Of a DNA stretch of 64,000 bases, positions 26,776-34,464 are shown one piece after another. The position numbers and the translations under genes are program-made. The stretch is taken from contig JAEVLN010000020.1 of NCBI GenBank assembly GCA_018350325.1, positions 124,001 through 188,000 on the forward strand, written 5' to 3'. Every line of letters begins with the position of its first letter. The stretch's first letter is position 1. Below the pieces are notes generated by a model. It was given only the letters and a program-made list of their open reading frames with translations. It ran no database searches and had not been told where the DNA came from. This stretch comes from Globodera rostochiensis (taxonomy: Eukaryota > Nematoda > Chromadorea > Rhabditida > Heteroderidae).

Positions 26776-27417
26776 ATGGCAATCAACATGAGCGACAAGC
26801 GAGGGTTGATGCAACAAATTCTCGGAGAAGCTGACATTTGTGTCACATCTACAGGAATTACAATCAGCGGTCCCCGTCTCTCCACCCCCCGCACCATCCC
26901 CTTTGAGGAGAGCGGCAAATGCCGCTCCTGCAAGTCCACCGAAGTGGAATTGGATACAATGATCACGAAGGAGGGCGTCACCATCTGGTGCAGCCGCATA
27001 AAAAACACGCAGTTTGTGCCGTTCGATGTTATCTACGACCTGCCCGGTCACTGCTTCTTCCGAGTTAAAAACAAGGCGCGAGTCTTCAACGTCCCATACG
27101 GCGACCCGAACCCCGTCACCTGCGATAGCCAGGAGACAGAGACTGATCAACAGGATCTGAAGCGGAAAGCAAAGGTGGCACTCGATCTGGTGGAAGCCGG
27201 ATTAATGGCAGACGCGATGCAGGATGGTTCGCGTTGGAAGAAAGCGAAGACGGCAATCAACTTGTTGGGTAATCTGCTGCTTGCCGACACATTGCCACCA
27301 CCTCCTACTCTTCCAGCTCCTCCTCCAATTGAACCACAACAAAAACAAGCAGAAGAAGAAGAAGCGAAGCTTCAGGAGTTTTACGATAGCTTGGCAGCGA
27401 CAACCAGCCATATATAA
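26776..27417 (+). CDS. Hypothetical protein, first gene of virion block (213 aa)
   Basis: It starts at an ATG in A-rich context after a 5' leader; a second Met lies 4 codons later. The protein has a CxxC pair near residue 50 (CRSC), a beta-rich middle section with another Cys (TIWCSR), a hydrophobic/charged helix around residues 130-170, a proline-rich stretch (PPPPTLPAPPP) and an acidic Glu-rich tail. It is intronless, and its TAA directly abuts the ATG of the packaging ATPase frame. Position at the head of the capsid cluster suggests a structural or assembly role. I do not recognise a named family, and the CxxC is too little to call a zinc finger. Confidence 0.8.
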   Translation: MAINMSDKRGLMQQILGEADICVTSTGITISGPRLSTPRTIPFEESGKCRSCKSTEVELDTMITKEGVTIWCSRIKNTQFVPFDVIYDLPGHCFFRVKNKARVFNVPYGDPNPVTCDSQETETDQQDLKRKAKVALDLVEAGLMADAMQDGSRWKKAKTAINLLGNLLLADTLPPPPTLPAPPPIEPQQKQAEEEEAKLQEFYDSLAATTSHI

Positions 27418-27453
27418 ATGTTTGATTTTTCATTTTCATTTTGTAACACAAAA

Positions 27454-28122
27454 ATGCTTCAATCATTTACCAATAAAGATTTGAGTTTTAAATTGCCTTG
27501 CGGAATTATCATCTCCGGTCCTTCGTCATCGGGCAAAACTGAATTTTTGTTAAAATTTGTTGCTGAGTCTGAAAACTTAATCGTACCCAACCCCGTCTCA
27601 ACCCTTTATTGTTTCGGCGAAATGAGCCCAGCAGTTCCTGCACTCCAAAAAGCTGGTGTAGATGTATACGCGGGTGTCCCATCGGAGGAGTTGATCAAAC
27701 GACTACCAAAGCCTTTGTTGTTAATTCTCGATGATCTAATGCTTAGCATTGACGAGAGATATCTTTCCGAATTATTCACCAAAAAATCCCACCACCACAA
27801 TTTTGCGGTGGTGTTTGTCACTCAAAATTTATTTGAGCGAAAGATCAAAGTCGCTCGCATGTCAGCACAATATTTGGTGCTGATGCGAGCCCCCAACTCG
27901 CAGCTGTCTATCCGAAATGTTGGCGTCCAGCTTTTTCCGCGGCAACTCGATTTTTTTCTTGACGCTTACCGCAAAGCAACTGGTCGCCCTTACGGATATT
28001 TGCTAATTGACATGCACGCTTCATCGGACCCTGTCTTGCGCTTGCGCACAAACATATTTAAGGAAGAGCACTCCGAAGAGGAGGGCACAATTGTATTCAT
28101 ACCCAAAAATGGAGCAGTTTAA
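27454..28122 (+). CDS. Genome-packaging ATPase (FtsK/HerA-like)
   Basis: P-loop ATPase of the Maverick/NCLDV/adenovirus packaging group, expected to drive DNA into the capsid. Numbered from the Met at 27454, Walker A is GPSSSGKT at residues 22-29, Walker B is LLLILDD at about 88-94, and a sensor-like strand VVFVTQN follows near 118-124. An upstream in-frame ATG at 27418 would add 12 residues (MFDFSFSF...), but that stretch is just the translated TTTTCATTTTCATTTT leader seen before other genes here, so I prefer 27454 (AAAATG context), giving 222 aa. It is intact and of normal length. Its 3' end overlaps the next gene by 14 bases, consistent with a tightly packed cluster. Confidence 0.95.
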   Translation: MLQSFTNKDLSFKLPCGIIISGPSSSGKTEFLLKFVAESENLIVPNPVSTLYCFGEMSPAVPALQKAGVDVYAGVPSEELIKRLPKPLLLILDDLMLSIDERYLSELFTKKSHHHNFAVVFVTQNLFERKIKVARMSAQYLVLMRAPNSQLSIRNVGVQLFPRQLDFFLDAYRKATGRPYGYLLIDMHASSDPVLRLRTNIFKEEHSEEEGTIVFIPKNGAV

Positions 28123-28486
28123 ACAGCAATCAAAAATCAGTCAACTAGTTTATGACAATAAACAATTTTTGTGTGCGCTTGCGCGCACCAAATCGTCAGC
28201 CAAATGCAAGAAATTAATACGGGGTGCAACTACGGAACAACTGATGGCATTGGCGGAGATTTGCTTGAACATTCTTTGTTCGCGCTTTCAATTGACAACT
28301 CGTCAACGAAAACGTTTATTACCATATGCAGAATTTGTGAGGAGGATGAGTCGGGCAAGAAGTGAGCGGGGCGCTCGCCGCGTGATTGTTCAAAAGGGTG
28401 ACGGATTTCCAGGATTATTCGCGGCTCTTTTAACACCCGTCCTGATGGAGTTGGCAAAATCGGTTATAGCACCTAAAAACACATAA
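28109..28486 (+). CDS. Small basic virion-core-like protein (125 aa)
   Basis: It begins at the ATG inside the last codons of the ATPase gene (CAAAAATGG context). The 125-aa protein is Lys/Arg-rich with a helical middle (ALAEICLNILCSRFQLT), a basic region (RQRKRLLPY) and a conserved-looking GDGFPGLFAALLTP end. Small basic proteins of this arrangement (ELLAxxEIxxNxL..., basic loop, GGF-like motif) are common next to the ATPase and capsid genes of Mavericks/adintoviruses and have been likened to adenovirus core protein pX. That assignment is from family memory, not a search. The longer upstream frame from 28007 is ATPase sequence read in another frame. Intact and intronless. Confidence 0.75.
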   Translation: MEQFKQQSKISQLVYDNKQFLCALARTKSSAKCKKLIRGATTEQLMALAEICLNILCSRFQLTTRQRKRLLPYAEFVRRMSRARSERGARRVIVQKGDGFPGLFAALLTPVLMELAKSVIAPKNT

Positions 28487-28514
28487 ATACCACAAATTTC
28501 GATTCATTTGTAAA

Positions 28515-29672
28515 ATGGCAACAAAATTTGTACTTGTTCCTCAAGAAATTTATCACGGACTTGTCTCCGCTTCGGATACCGGTGATATCAATTTGGATAC
28601 TATACGTCACGACTTGGATCGTGCACGAAGTGAAAGAACAAACCCAACAGCCAAAAATGTACGGTACAATCAGCAACTCAGACGTTACTTACACATGCGA
28701 AATGAACGTGAAAGTAAGCCGACAAAAGTGGAATTATCAAAGGGATTAAGTGTGTTGGTGAAGCGTGATGGAGAAGAAGAAGCAGAAGTTGTGGACACAC
28801 CACAACCTCCTGCACAAGGGCAACGCCGTATTACACAAACCCAACAAACGAGCAGACCGCAACCGTCGAACCGTCAGCAGAGCAGGAAGCGTAAAGCTAC
28901 AAACTTGAGAGCGGACGACAGTTCGCATATTAAAAAAAATCTAACAACTGCAGACAGAGAGGCTATTCAACGTTTTCAGTGGCAGATCAGCAGAAAACGA
29001 GCATTGAGACGACCAACCCGAAATGTACCAGAACGAGATTTGGTTGCCGAGGCTGCTGCTGCTCCGATAATCGATGAGGACGACGATGACGATTATTTGT
29101 TTGAAAATGGTAGTACCCTACCAGCCCCACCGATTTTACACGGTGATCTCCCCGATGACGGTGATGAGAACAGTAATGAACCGTCAAGGAGGGGCACCAA
29201 AAGAAAAGCTTCAACGCTAGCTGAACCAAAGAGACAGCCCGCAACAAAAATAGTACATGTTGACAGAAAGCGCAAGTGGACAGAGACACATCATCCTGTA
29301 GAACCAGAAGAAAAACGAGCCAGGTCTATCAAAAGAGAGACGGAATTGTTTGCAATTCCACCTAAAAATTTAACTTTGGAGCAACAGATTGAGAGGGTTT
29401 ACATAATTTGCAACCGCCATCCCGAAAGGTTTAACATTGCGGGCAACAAGATATTAAACGAAAATAGTAAACGACAGTTTACACGAAGCAATCTTCGCCA
29501 AACCATTAAACATATAATTGAGAAGAGGGCAGGACTGGGGAGCATTCAAGCTAGAGGACCACCCGGAACCAAACAATTTGAAACAAAACTTAAGACTGAT
29601 CCAATTTTGTACTCATGGACAGCACCAACGCAAAAGACAAAGACCAGCTTCCGAACACAAAGATGGAATTAG
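28515..29672 (+). CDS. Conserved Maverick virion-block protein of unknown function (385 aa)
   Basis: It starts 28 bp after the previous gene (GTAAAATGG). The N-terminal domain (residues 1-75) contains FVLVPQEIY and KNVRYNQQLRRYL, a pattern I associate with a recurrent but unnamed Maverick protein. The middle (about 95-270) is low-complexity, rich in Gln/Arg/Glu with basic, nuclear-localisation-like clusters (KRKA, RKRK). The C-terminal part (about 285-345) is helical with a conserved-looking core (EQQIERVYIICNRHPERFNI). The last 58 bases overlap the following integrase/penton gene. Its role is inferred as structural from position alone. Confidence 0.75.
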   Translation: MATKFVLVPQEIYHGLVSASDTGDINLDTIRHDLDRARSERTNPTAKNVRYNQQLRRYLHMRNERESKPTKVELSKGLSVLVKRDGEEEAEVVDTPQPPAQGQRRITQTQQTSRPQPSNRQQSRKRKATNLRADDSSHIKKNLTTADREAIQRFQWQISRKRALRRPTRNVPERDLVAEAAAAPIIDEDDDDDYLFENGSTLPAPPILHGDLPDDGDENSNEPSRRGTKRKASTLAEPKRQPATKIVHVDRKRKWTETHHPVEPEEKRARSIKRETELFAIPPKNLTLEQQIERVYIICNRHPERFNIAGNKILNENSKRQFTRSNLRQTIKHIIEKRAGLGSIQARGPPGTKQFETKLKTDPILYSWTAPTQKTKTSFRTQRWN

Positions 29673-31441
29673 TGTTGGATACATTGTACAACGATCCATC
29701 ATCGTCAGCGGCGTTTGCAGGGGTCAACGCTCTCTGGAAAGAAGCGCGCAAAAAGATCAAAGACTTGAGACGCAAAGATGTTCAAAATTATTTGGAGGGG
29801 CATCGCACATACACACTGATGCGCCCCCGCAGGGTGCGCTTTCCGAGGGCAAAAACGGTGGCTGCTGGGTTTATGACAGATGTACAAGTTGATTTGGCGG
29901 ATTTTCAGACACTTGCCCGCCACAATCGCGGACATCGATATCTTCTTGTAGCGATAGATGTCCTTTCGAAACGTTTATTTGTTATGCCGTTGCATAACAA
30001 ACGGGCGGAGGAGATGCTGGAAGCATTCAAACGACTCATTGAGCAAATGCCAATGGCACCTCATCGAATTTTTTCGGATAAGGGAACCGAATTTAAAAAC
30101 AGATTACTAAAGGCACATAGAGCTGAGGTACAGCAAGTTGAACCTCAGTCTCCTCCTCGCTTCAACGACACAACAAAATCCGATGCCCCACCACGACCCA
30201 TATCCTCAGCACCAAAAACACCACATCCCCCAGTAGCAAACACTCCCCTTGCACCTCCACCAACCGCACCGACCACCGATAAAACAACTCCCACACCACC
30301 CCCAGCGCCTGTAACAGCAAATGCAACACCAACACGAACTACAGTAAAACTAACCCTTCCCGCACCAGCGCCTGTAAGACCAAAGACAACACCGACACCA
30401 CCCTCAGCGCCTGTAAGACCAAAGACAACACCGACACCACCACCACCGCCACCACCCTCAGCGCCTGTAAGATCAAAGACAACACCGACACCACCACCAC
30501 CGCCACCACCCTCAGCGCCTGTAAGACCAAAGACAACACCACCACTCCCACCTCCTCCACCAACATCGCCACCACCACCACCACCAACACCAACACCTCC
30601 ACCAACACCTCTACCAACTACAGTAAAAGTAACTACACCTGCAAGACCAATCCCAGCACTGACACCAACAAACACTCCGACTACAGTCAAGGTAAAAACT
30701 CCCTCTGCAAACACAACACCCCCAGCACAGCCTCCAACACCATCACCACCAAAACCAAAAACAACACAAAAGGATATAATATTAGTAGCACCAAACCCCA
30801 TTGCGTCAGCATTAAAAAGTGGGCCAGAATCAATACCGAGTCGGCCGGACTCAGCACAACCAACTGTATCAGTGGAAGATCTAATTCTTGATCCACGGAC
30901 TGGCATTGCATATCACAAAGATGACTATAATGCAAGGCAAGAACAAGCCAAAAAGCCGCTGTCAACTTACAATCTTAGAAGCATCATCGATGCTGTCAAA
31001 ATTGAATATCTTGAAAATATTGCACGATTTAGGGTGATTTTCAAGGAGCGAAGCATCAGTCATCTGTCTTTTTCACCACAGTTGGGCTATGTGCTCGGCT
31101 TTCAAGATCCTCAGAATGTGCAGGGTAATGAAATTGCAAAATATGGGTGTGATTTGCGGGGAGGATTCTCAAGTTTTGCGGTCTACTCCAAAGGATTGAC
31201 CGAAAATATGATTATCGGAAATTCGCTGAGTTCTCTGCTTCGTGTTGTATCGGTCAGCGGTGCAACACCCGGAGAGTACAACGAGAAGATTTACGATTCA
31301 CCAATTTTTGCCAGGGTGCTGCCCCGAGAGATCAATGAAATTGAGATTGAGCTGCGCACAATGGACAAAGGCCGACTTGTCCCATTCGCCTACGGTACAA
31401 CGCTGATCGTGTTGATATTTAAGAAGGTGATAAATTTTTGA
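29615..31441 (+). CDS. Fusion: truncated integrase + proline-rich linker + penton (minor capsid)
   Basis: A single 608-aa frame. Residues about 17-170 match the N-terminal part of Maverick retroviral-type integrases: a QNYLEGHRTYTL/RPRRVRFPR-like lead-in, Asp 93 in VQVDLADF, and Asp 155 in FSDKGTEFKN. The domain stops about 10 residues later, so the third catalytic acidic residue and the C-terminal part are missing. Residues about 180-390 are low-complexity Pro/Thr with tandem units of the form SAPVRPKTTPTPP. Residues about 445-608 are a Maverick penton/minor capsid domain (HLSFSPQLGYVLGF, GNSLSSLLRVVSVSG, a RLVPFAYGTTLIVLIF-type ending). An alternative start is Met 17 (29663). The fusion is read directly from the uninterrupted frame; loss of integrase activity is inferred. 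Confidence 0.9.
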   Translation: MDSTNAKDKDQLPNTKMELVLDTLYNDPSSSAAFAGVNALWKEARKKIKDLRRKDVQNYLEGHRTYTLMRPRRVRFPRAKTVAAGFMTDVQVDLADFQTLARHNRGHRYLLVAIDVLSKRLFVMPLHNKRAEEMLEAFKRLIEQMPMAPHRIFSDKGTEFKNRLLKAHRAEVQQVEPQSPPRFNDTTKSDAPPRPISSAPKTPHPPVANTPLAPPPTAPTTDKTTPTPPPAPVTANATPTRTTVKLTLPAPAPVRPKTTPTPPSAPVRPKTTPTPPPPPPPSAPVRSKTTPTPPPPPPPSAPVRPKTTPPLPPPPPTSPPPPPPTPTPPPTPLPTTVKVTTPARPIPALTPTNTPTTVKVKTPSANTTPPAQPPTPSPPKPKTTQKDIILVAPNPIASALKSGPESIPSRPDSAQPTVSVEDLILDPRTGIAYHKDDYNARQEQAKKPLSTYNLRSIIDAVKIEYLENIARFRVIFKERSISHLSFSPQLGYVLGFQDPQNVQGNEIAKYGCDLRGGFSSFAVYSKGLTENMIIGNSLSSLLRVVSVSGATPGEYNEKIYDSPIFARVLPREINEIEIELRTMDKGRLVPFAYGTTLIVLIFKKVINF

Positions 31442-31487
31442 TAATCATTCACTTTTTGTTTTCATTTTAAAAGTTGTCAAAATAAAA

Positions 31488-31949
31488 ATGGTTCATATTG
31501 TTTTTGACCCAAGCATTGTGGGATATGACGAATATGTGCAAACTGGCAGTGGGTTAGCAGAAAACGAAGATTATTTCAAAGGGTCCAGCCCGTTCCAGCG
31601 AGGTTACGGTATTCAAAGAGGTGCTGGGGTGGGTGACGTTTTTCGCGGTCTTTGGCGTTTCTTCCTACCCATTCTGCGCCGTGTCGGTACAACAGTTGGA
31701 GCGGAGGCACTGAACACTGGTCAGAGAGTGTTAGAGAGAGTCGGAAACGAGGGAGTCCCATTAAAGGAAGCATTTGTCACCGAGGGCAAGAGAGGAATTG
31801 ATACTGTATTGGAGAAGGGAGGCTTACCCAAACAGTTTGGAAAGGGTATAAAAAGGAGAAAATTACCCAGTCATCAAACAGTAATTGGAAGAGTGATTAA
31901 AAAGCCTATAAAGAAACGTGTTCGATCAGACGCCTTTGGACTTTATTGA
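31488..31949 (+). CDS. Small pVI-like minor virion protein (153 aa)
   Basis: ATG follows a T-rich/ATTTTAAAAG leader (AAAAATGG). The N-terminus has GYDEYV, then a glycine-rich segment (FQRGYGIQRGAGVGDVF), an amphipathic or membrane-active-looking stretch (LWRFFLPILRRVGTTVG), EALNTGQ and a strongly basic C-terminus (KRRK, KKPIKKR). This layout recurs in Maverick virion blocks immediately before the major capsid gene and has been compared with adenovirus minor proteins such as pVI. I rely on pattern and position, not on a search. The stop codon lies 6 bases before the capsid ATG. Confidence 0.75.
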   Translation: MVHIVFDPSIVGYDEYVQTGSGLAENEDYFKGSSPFQRGYGIQRGAGVGDVFRGLWRFFLPILRRVGTTVGAEALNTGQRVLERVGNEGVPLKEAFVTEGKRGIDTVLEKGGLPKQFGKGIKRRKLPSHQTVIGRVIKKPIKKRVRSDAFGLY

Positions 31950-31954
31950 ATGAG

Positions 31955-33268
31955 ATGGCATTTCACAAAATTGACACTGATAGTGTAAATTCAATAACCA
32001 ATGCCCTCGATCTATTTCGAATTCCGCCAACAAACGTGAGCGTATCATCATCAAAAGTTTTTGAGTTATTGCCCAGTAATCCGCTAACGGATACCCCCTA
32101 CCACTTCAAACTACACTCTAGCCAAAATTTTATTGATTTGTCCAAATGCTATTTACTTACAGAGTTTCGCATTCGCAAAGAAAACGCAACTGGTCAGCTG
32201 ATCAATCTCGAAGCTGACGATCAGGCCGTTTGTCCAATTCAAATGATTGGGCAAACATTCATCCGTAACATTCGCATGAGTATCAATGGGCGTGAAATTT
32301 TCAATACAAACTCTTTGATGGCCTACAAGACTTATTTTTCGCATGAGCTCTCCTACTCTACAACGACAAAAGATTCTCATCTACAAGCCGCTGGTTACTA
32401 TAGGGACCCTGGACTAACACTTGAGGACGGGCCAGGGTGTGTTGCCCGCCGAAATCTGTTTGCGGGCAGCAGAACAGCACAATTTATTGCGAAAATTGAT
32501 GCAGATTTATTCAACCAGCCCCTCTACCTAATAAACTTTTGTGAATTGGATGTTGAAATTATTCCCAACGACAATGACTTTGTGCTTATTGGGCTCAATG
32601 CACCAGTGCGCTATCGCTTTGAATTAACAGGACTTAAAATGTATGTAAAGAAGGTGTCGTTGATGGATGGGTTGGCTTTGGACATTGCGCGAAAACTTGA
32701 ACTGAAACCGGCGAGATATGCAGTGAGGAAGACAATGATGAAATCAATGTTCATCAGCCAGGGCAGATTTGAGTTTACCTCAAATATTTTTATGGATCAA
32801 ATCCCACGCCGTATTATACTGGGGTTGGTTGCCAATGACGACTACGTCGGCACATCGGCACGCAGTCCCTTCAACTTTCAGCCATTTAATGTGCGCGAAA
32901 TTTCTATTATTGCCAATGGGCGATCTTACCCCCAGGCTCCTTACGACCTGGATTACCCCAATAAAAAATACGTACGTGCGTTCAATGACATGAACGAAGC
33001 GGTTGGCTTTACCAACACAACGGAAAGCAACGGTATAACTTTTGAGCAGTATGGAAAAACGCATTGCATTTACGTGTTCAATATGACCAGTAGCGGGGAC
33101 GACCAGGCCGGGCTTTTTGATTTGATCAAAAACGGGACGACAGCAGTGTGCATAAAATTCAGCCAAGCTGTACCATTTGGAGGAATTATGCTGGTGGTGA
33201 TGGGGGAATGTGATGCGCTTGTGATGCTGGACAAAAACCGATCCATCAGTACAGATACCACTATTTAA
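31955..33268 (+). CDS. Major capsid protein (double jelly-roll hexon-like)
   Basis: The 437-aa protein has the features of the Maverick major capsid: SSKVFELLPSNPLTD near the start, GQTFIRNIRMSINGREIF, KTYFSHELSY, DLFNQPLYLIN, a second barrel with RRIILGLVANDDYVG and FNVREISIIANGR, and an ending GGIMLVVMGECDALVMLDKN. An in-frame TTG at 31946 overlapping the previous stop is an unlikely start; the first ATG is at 31955. Length and order fit an intact gene. The last ~30 codons plus the following spacer are partly duplicated downstream (see 33307-33606). It would form the capsid lattice with the penton domain encoded upstream. Confidence 0.95.
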   Translation: MAFHKIDTDSVNSITNALDLFRIPPTNVSVSSSKVFELLPSNPLTDTPYHFKLHSSQNFIDLSKCYLLTEFRIRKENATGQLINLEADDQAVCPIQMIGQTFIRNIRMSINGREIFNTNSLMAYKTYFSHELSYSTTTKDSHLQAAGYYRDPGLTLEDGPGCVARRNLFAGSRTAQFIAKIDADLFNQPLYLINFCELDVEIIPNDNDFVLIGLNAPVRYRFELTGLKMYVKKVSLMDGLALDIARKLELKPARYAVRKTMMKSMFISQGRFEFTSNIFMDQIPRRIILGLVANDDYVGTSARSPFNFQPFNVREISIIANGRSYPQAPYDLDYPNKKYVRAFNDMNEAVGFTNTTESNGITFEQYGKTHCIYVFNMTSSGDDQAGLFDLIKNGTTAVCIKFSQAVPFGGIMLVVMGECDALVMLDKNRSISTDTTI

Positions 33269-33306
33269 ACCTTGAGTTTTACACATTTCATTTCATTTCA
33301 ATAAAA

Positions 33307-33606
33307 ATGAGTTTTAAAAATCTTGCAATTATTCTTTTCTTCCTTCGAATTTCTCTCCCTGTCATTGGCGAAGAAGATGATGATGAGGGACTCCCGCCTT
33401 ATCAGGAATATCTGAGAAGAGCGGCTTTACGCCGCTTTTCTATACCTATCCAACCGCCATCACCTTCAACTACTACATTGCCCTCAACAATTCCTTTCAA
33501 TCGGACGATGACATATAATGGAATAATTCGGATCGTGATGCGTGGATGTGACGCTGTTGTGATGTTAGACAAAGACCGATCAATCAACCGCATCACTACT
33601 ATTTAA
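33307..33606 (+). CDS. Chimeric small secreted protein with duplicated capsid tail (99 aa)
   Basis: The N-terminus is a signal peptide (SFKNLAIILFFLRISLPVIG) followed by GEEDDDEGLPPYQEYLRR, nearly the same as the next gene. The C-terminal ~30 residues (GIIRIVMRGCDAVVMLDKDR, ending TTI) instead match the end of the major capsid protein. At DNA level, about 33510-33740 repeats about 33180-33400 (capsid 3' end, spacer and start of the signal-peptide gene), so a tandem duplication built this hybrid. It lacks the transmembrane segment of its sister. It is intact as a frame; whether it is made or useful is unknown. Confidence 0.7.
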   Translation: MSFKNLAIILFFLRISLPVIGEEDDDEGLPPYQEYLRRAALRRFSIPIQPPSPSTTTLPSTIPFNRTMTYNGIIRIVMRGCDAVVMLDKDRSINRITTI

Positions 33607-33647
33607 ACTCTTTTTTTTACAGTTTTCATTTTCATTATTAAATAAAA

Positions 33648-34034
33648 ATGTATTTTAAAAAAGTTGCACTTGTATTATTCTTCCTTCGAATTTCTCTCCC
33701 CATCTATGGCGAAGAAGAATTACCACCGTATCAGGAATATTTGAGAAGAATTGAACAACGTCGTTTGTTCAACACTATCCTCCCGCCCACAACCACCCCA
33801 TCAACAATCCCAAAGATTGAAAAACTTGTCGTCGATGAGCCGGTAGCTGCTCTTGTCCCGCCACTAATCCAGTTGTGTAAGGACACAACAGGCGAAAACA
33901 ATTTTTTCCAGCAAACAATTTGCTGGGCTTTATTTGCCCTATATTTGATGATTATTGTCAGTTTGATTCTTCAACAACTTTGTTCACTTTTTTGGCTAAG
34001 GAATGGACAGCATTCAAATTTCGACAATTTTTAA
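33648..34034 (+). CDS. Signal-peptide, single-pass membrane protein (128 aa)
   Basis: It starts after a TTTTTTTTACAG acceptor-like site and a TTTTCATTTTCATT leader (AAAAATG). It has a cleavable-type signal peptide (KVALVLFFLRISLPIYG), a short acidic/proline ectodomain (EEELPPYQEYLRR, TTTPSTIP), two cysteines (about 81 and 95), and a C-terminal hydrophobic helix (ICWALFALYLMIIVSLILQQ). Predicted type I topology with a very short tail. It overlaps the protease gene by 32 bases. It is the probable parent of the preceding chimeric copy. A membrane protein in the virion block could serve in envelopment, exit or entry, but nothing in the sequence decides this. Confidence 0.75.
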   Translation: MYFKKVALVLFFLRISLPIYGEEELPPYQEYLRRIEQRRLFNTILPPTTTPSTIPKIEKLVVDEPVAALVPPLIQLCKDTTGENNFFQQTICWALFALYLMIIVSLILQQLCSLFWLRNGQHSNFDNF

Positions 34035-34464
34035 ACTAAATCGGCGAACCGCACAAGTCTTTCGGGGCTGCTTCGCCAGTGACCAATTGCCTTCGCCCTT
34101 TACCCTACAGTACCCCGCCGCTCTCATCGTGAACAGAGACGCCCACCACAAGGAGGGCTCCCATTGGTGCGCCATTTACGCGAGAGGACTGGCTGCGCCA
34201 GTCTTTTACTACGATAGCCTCGCTCAGCCCATACCAGCTGTCATTACGTCATCCTTCCTCAGCAAATTTGAGACGGGCACAAGGAAGAACATCCGTCCAT
34301 ATCAATCACAGTGGGCCGCGACTTGCGCTGCCCACTGCATTGTCTTTATCCATCACATGGCATCCCATGGGAATTCGTTCGATGATTTTCTCCACATCCT
34401 CGATACTTGCACGAGCCCCGATATGTATTCATTAATCATTTTGAATAAAATGATGAACGTTTGA
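34003..34464 (+). CDS. Adenain-like maturation cysteine protease
   Basis: 153-aa protease of the adenain/Ulp1 fold (peptidase family C5-like), expected to cleave virion precursor proteins. The catalytic set is visible with family spacing: His54 in GSHW, Asp71 in YYDSL, Gln101 and Cys108 (Q-x6-C in QSQWAATC). A second Cys at 112 follows. The ATG lies within the end of the membrane-protein gene. This is the last gene of the plus-strand virion block. Full length for Maverick proteases, with no frame damage. Confidence 0.93.
   Translation: MDSIQISTIFKLNRRTAQVFRGCFASDQLPSPFTLQYPAALIVNRDAHHKEGSHWCAIYARGLAAPVFYYDSLAQPIPAVITSSFLSKFETGTRKNIRPYQSQWAATCAAHCIVFIHHMASHGNSFDDFLHILDTCTSPDMYSLIILNKMMNV

Noticed and set aside
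30145..30906. 253-codon Gly/Val-rich minus-strand frame
   Set aside because: Mirror image of the proline-rich linker of the integrase-penton gene; low complexity.
31946..31954. Earlier start for the major capsid gene
   Set aside because: The codon is TTG and overlaps the previous stop. The ATG at 31955 is in frame and fits the family.
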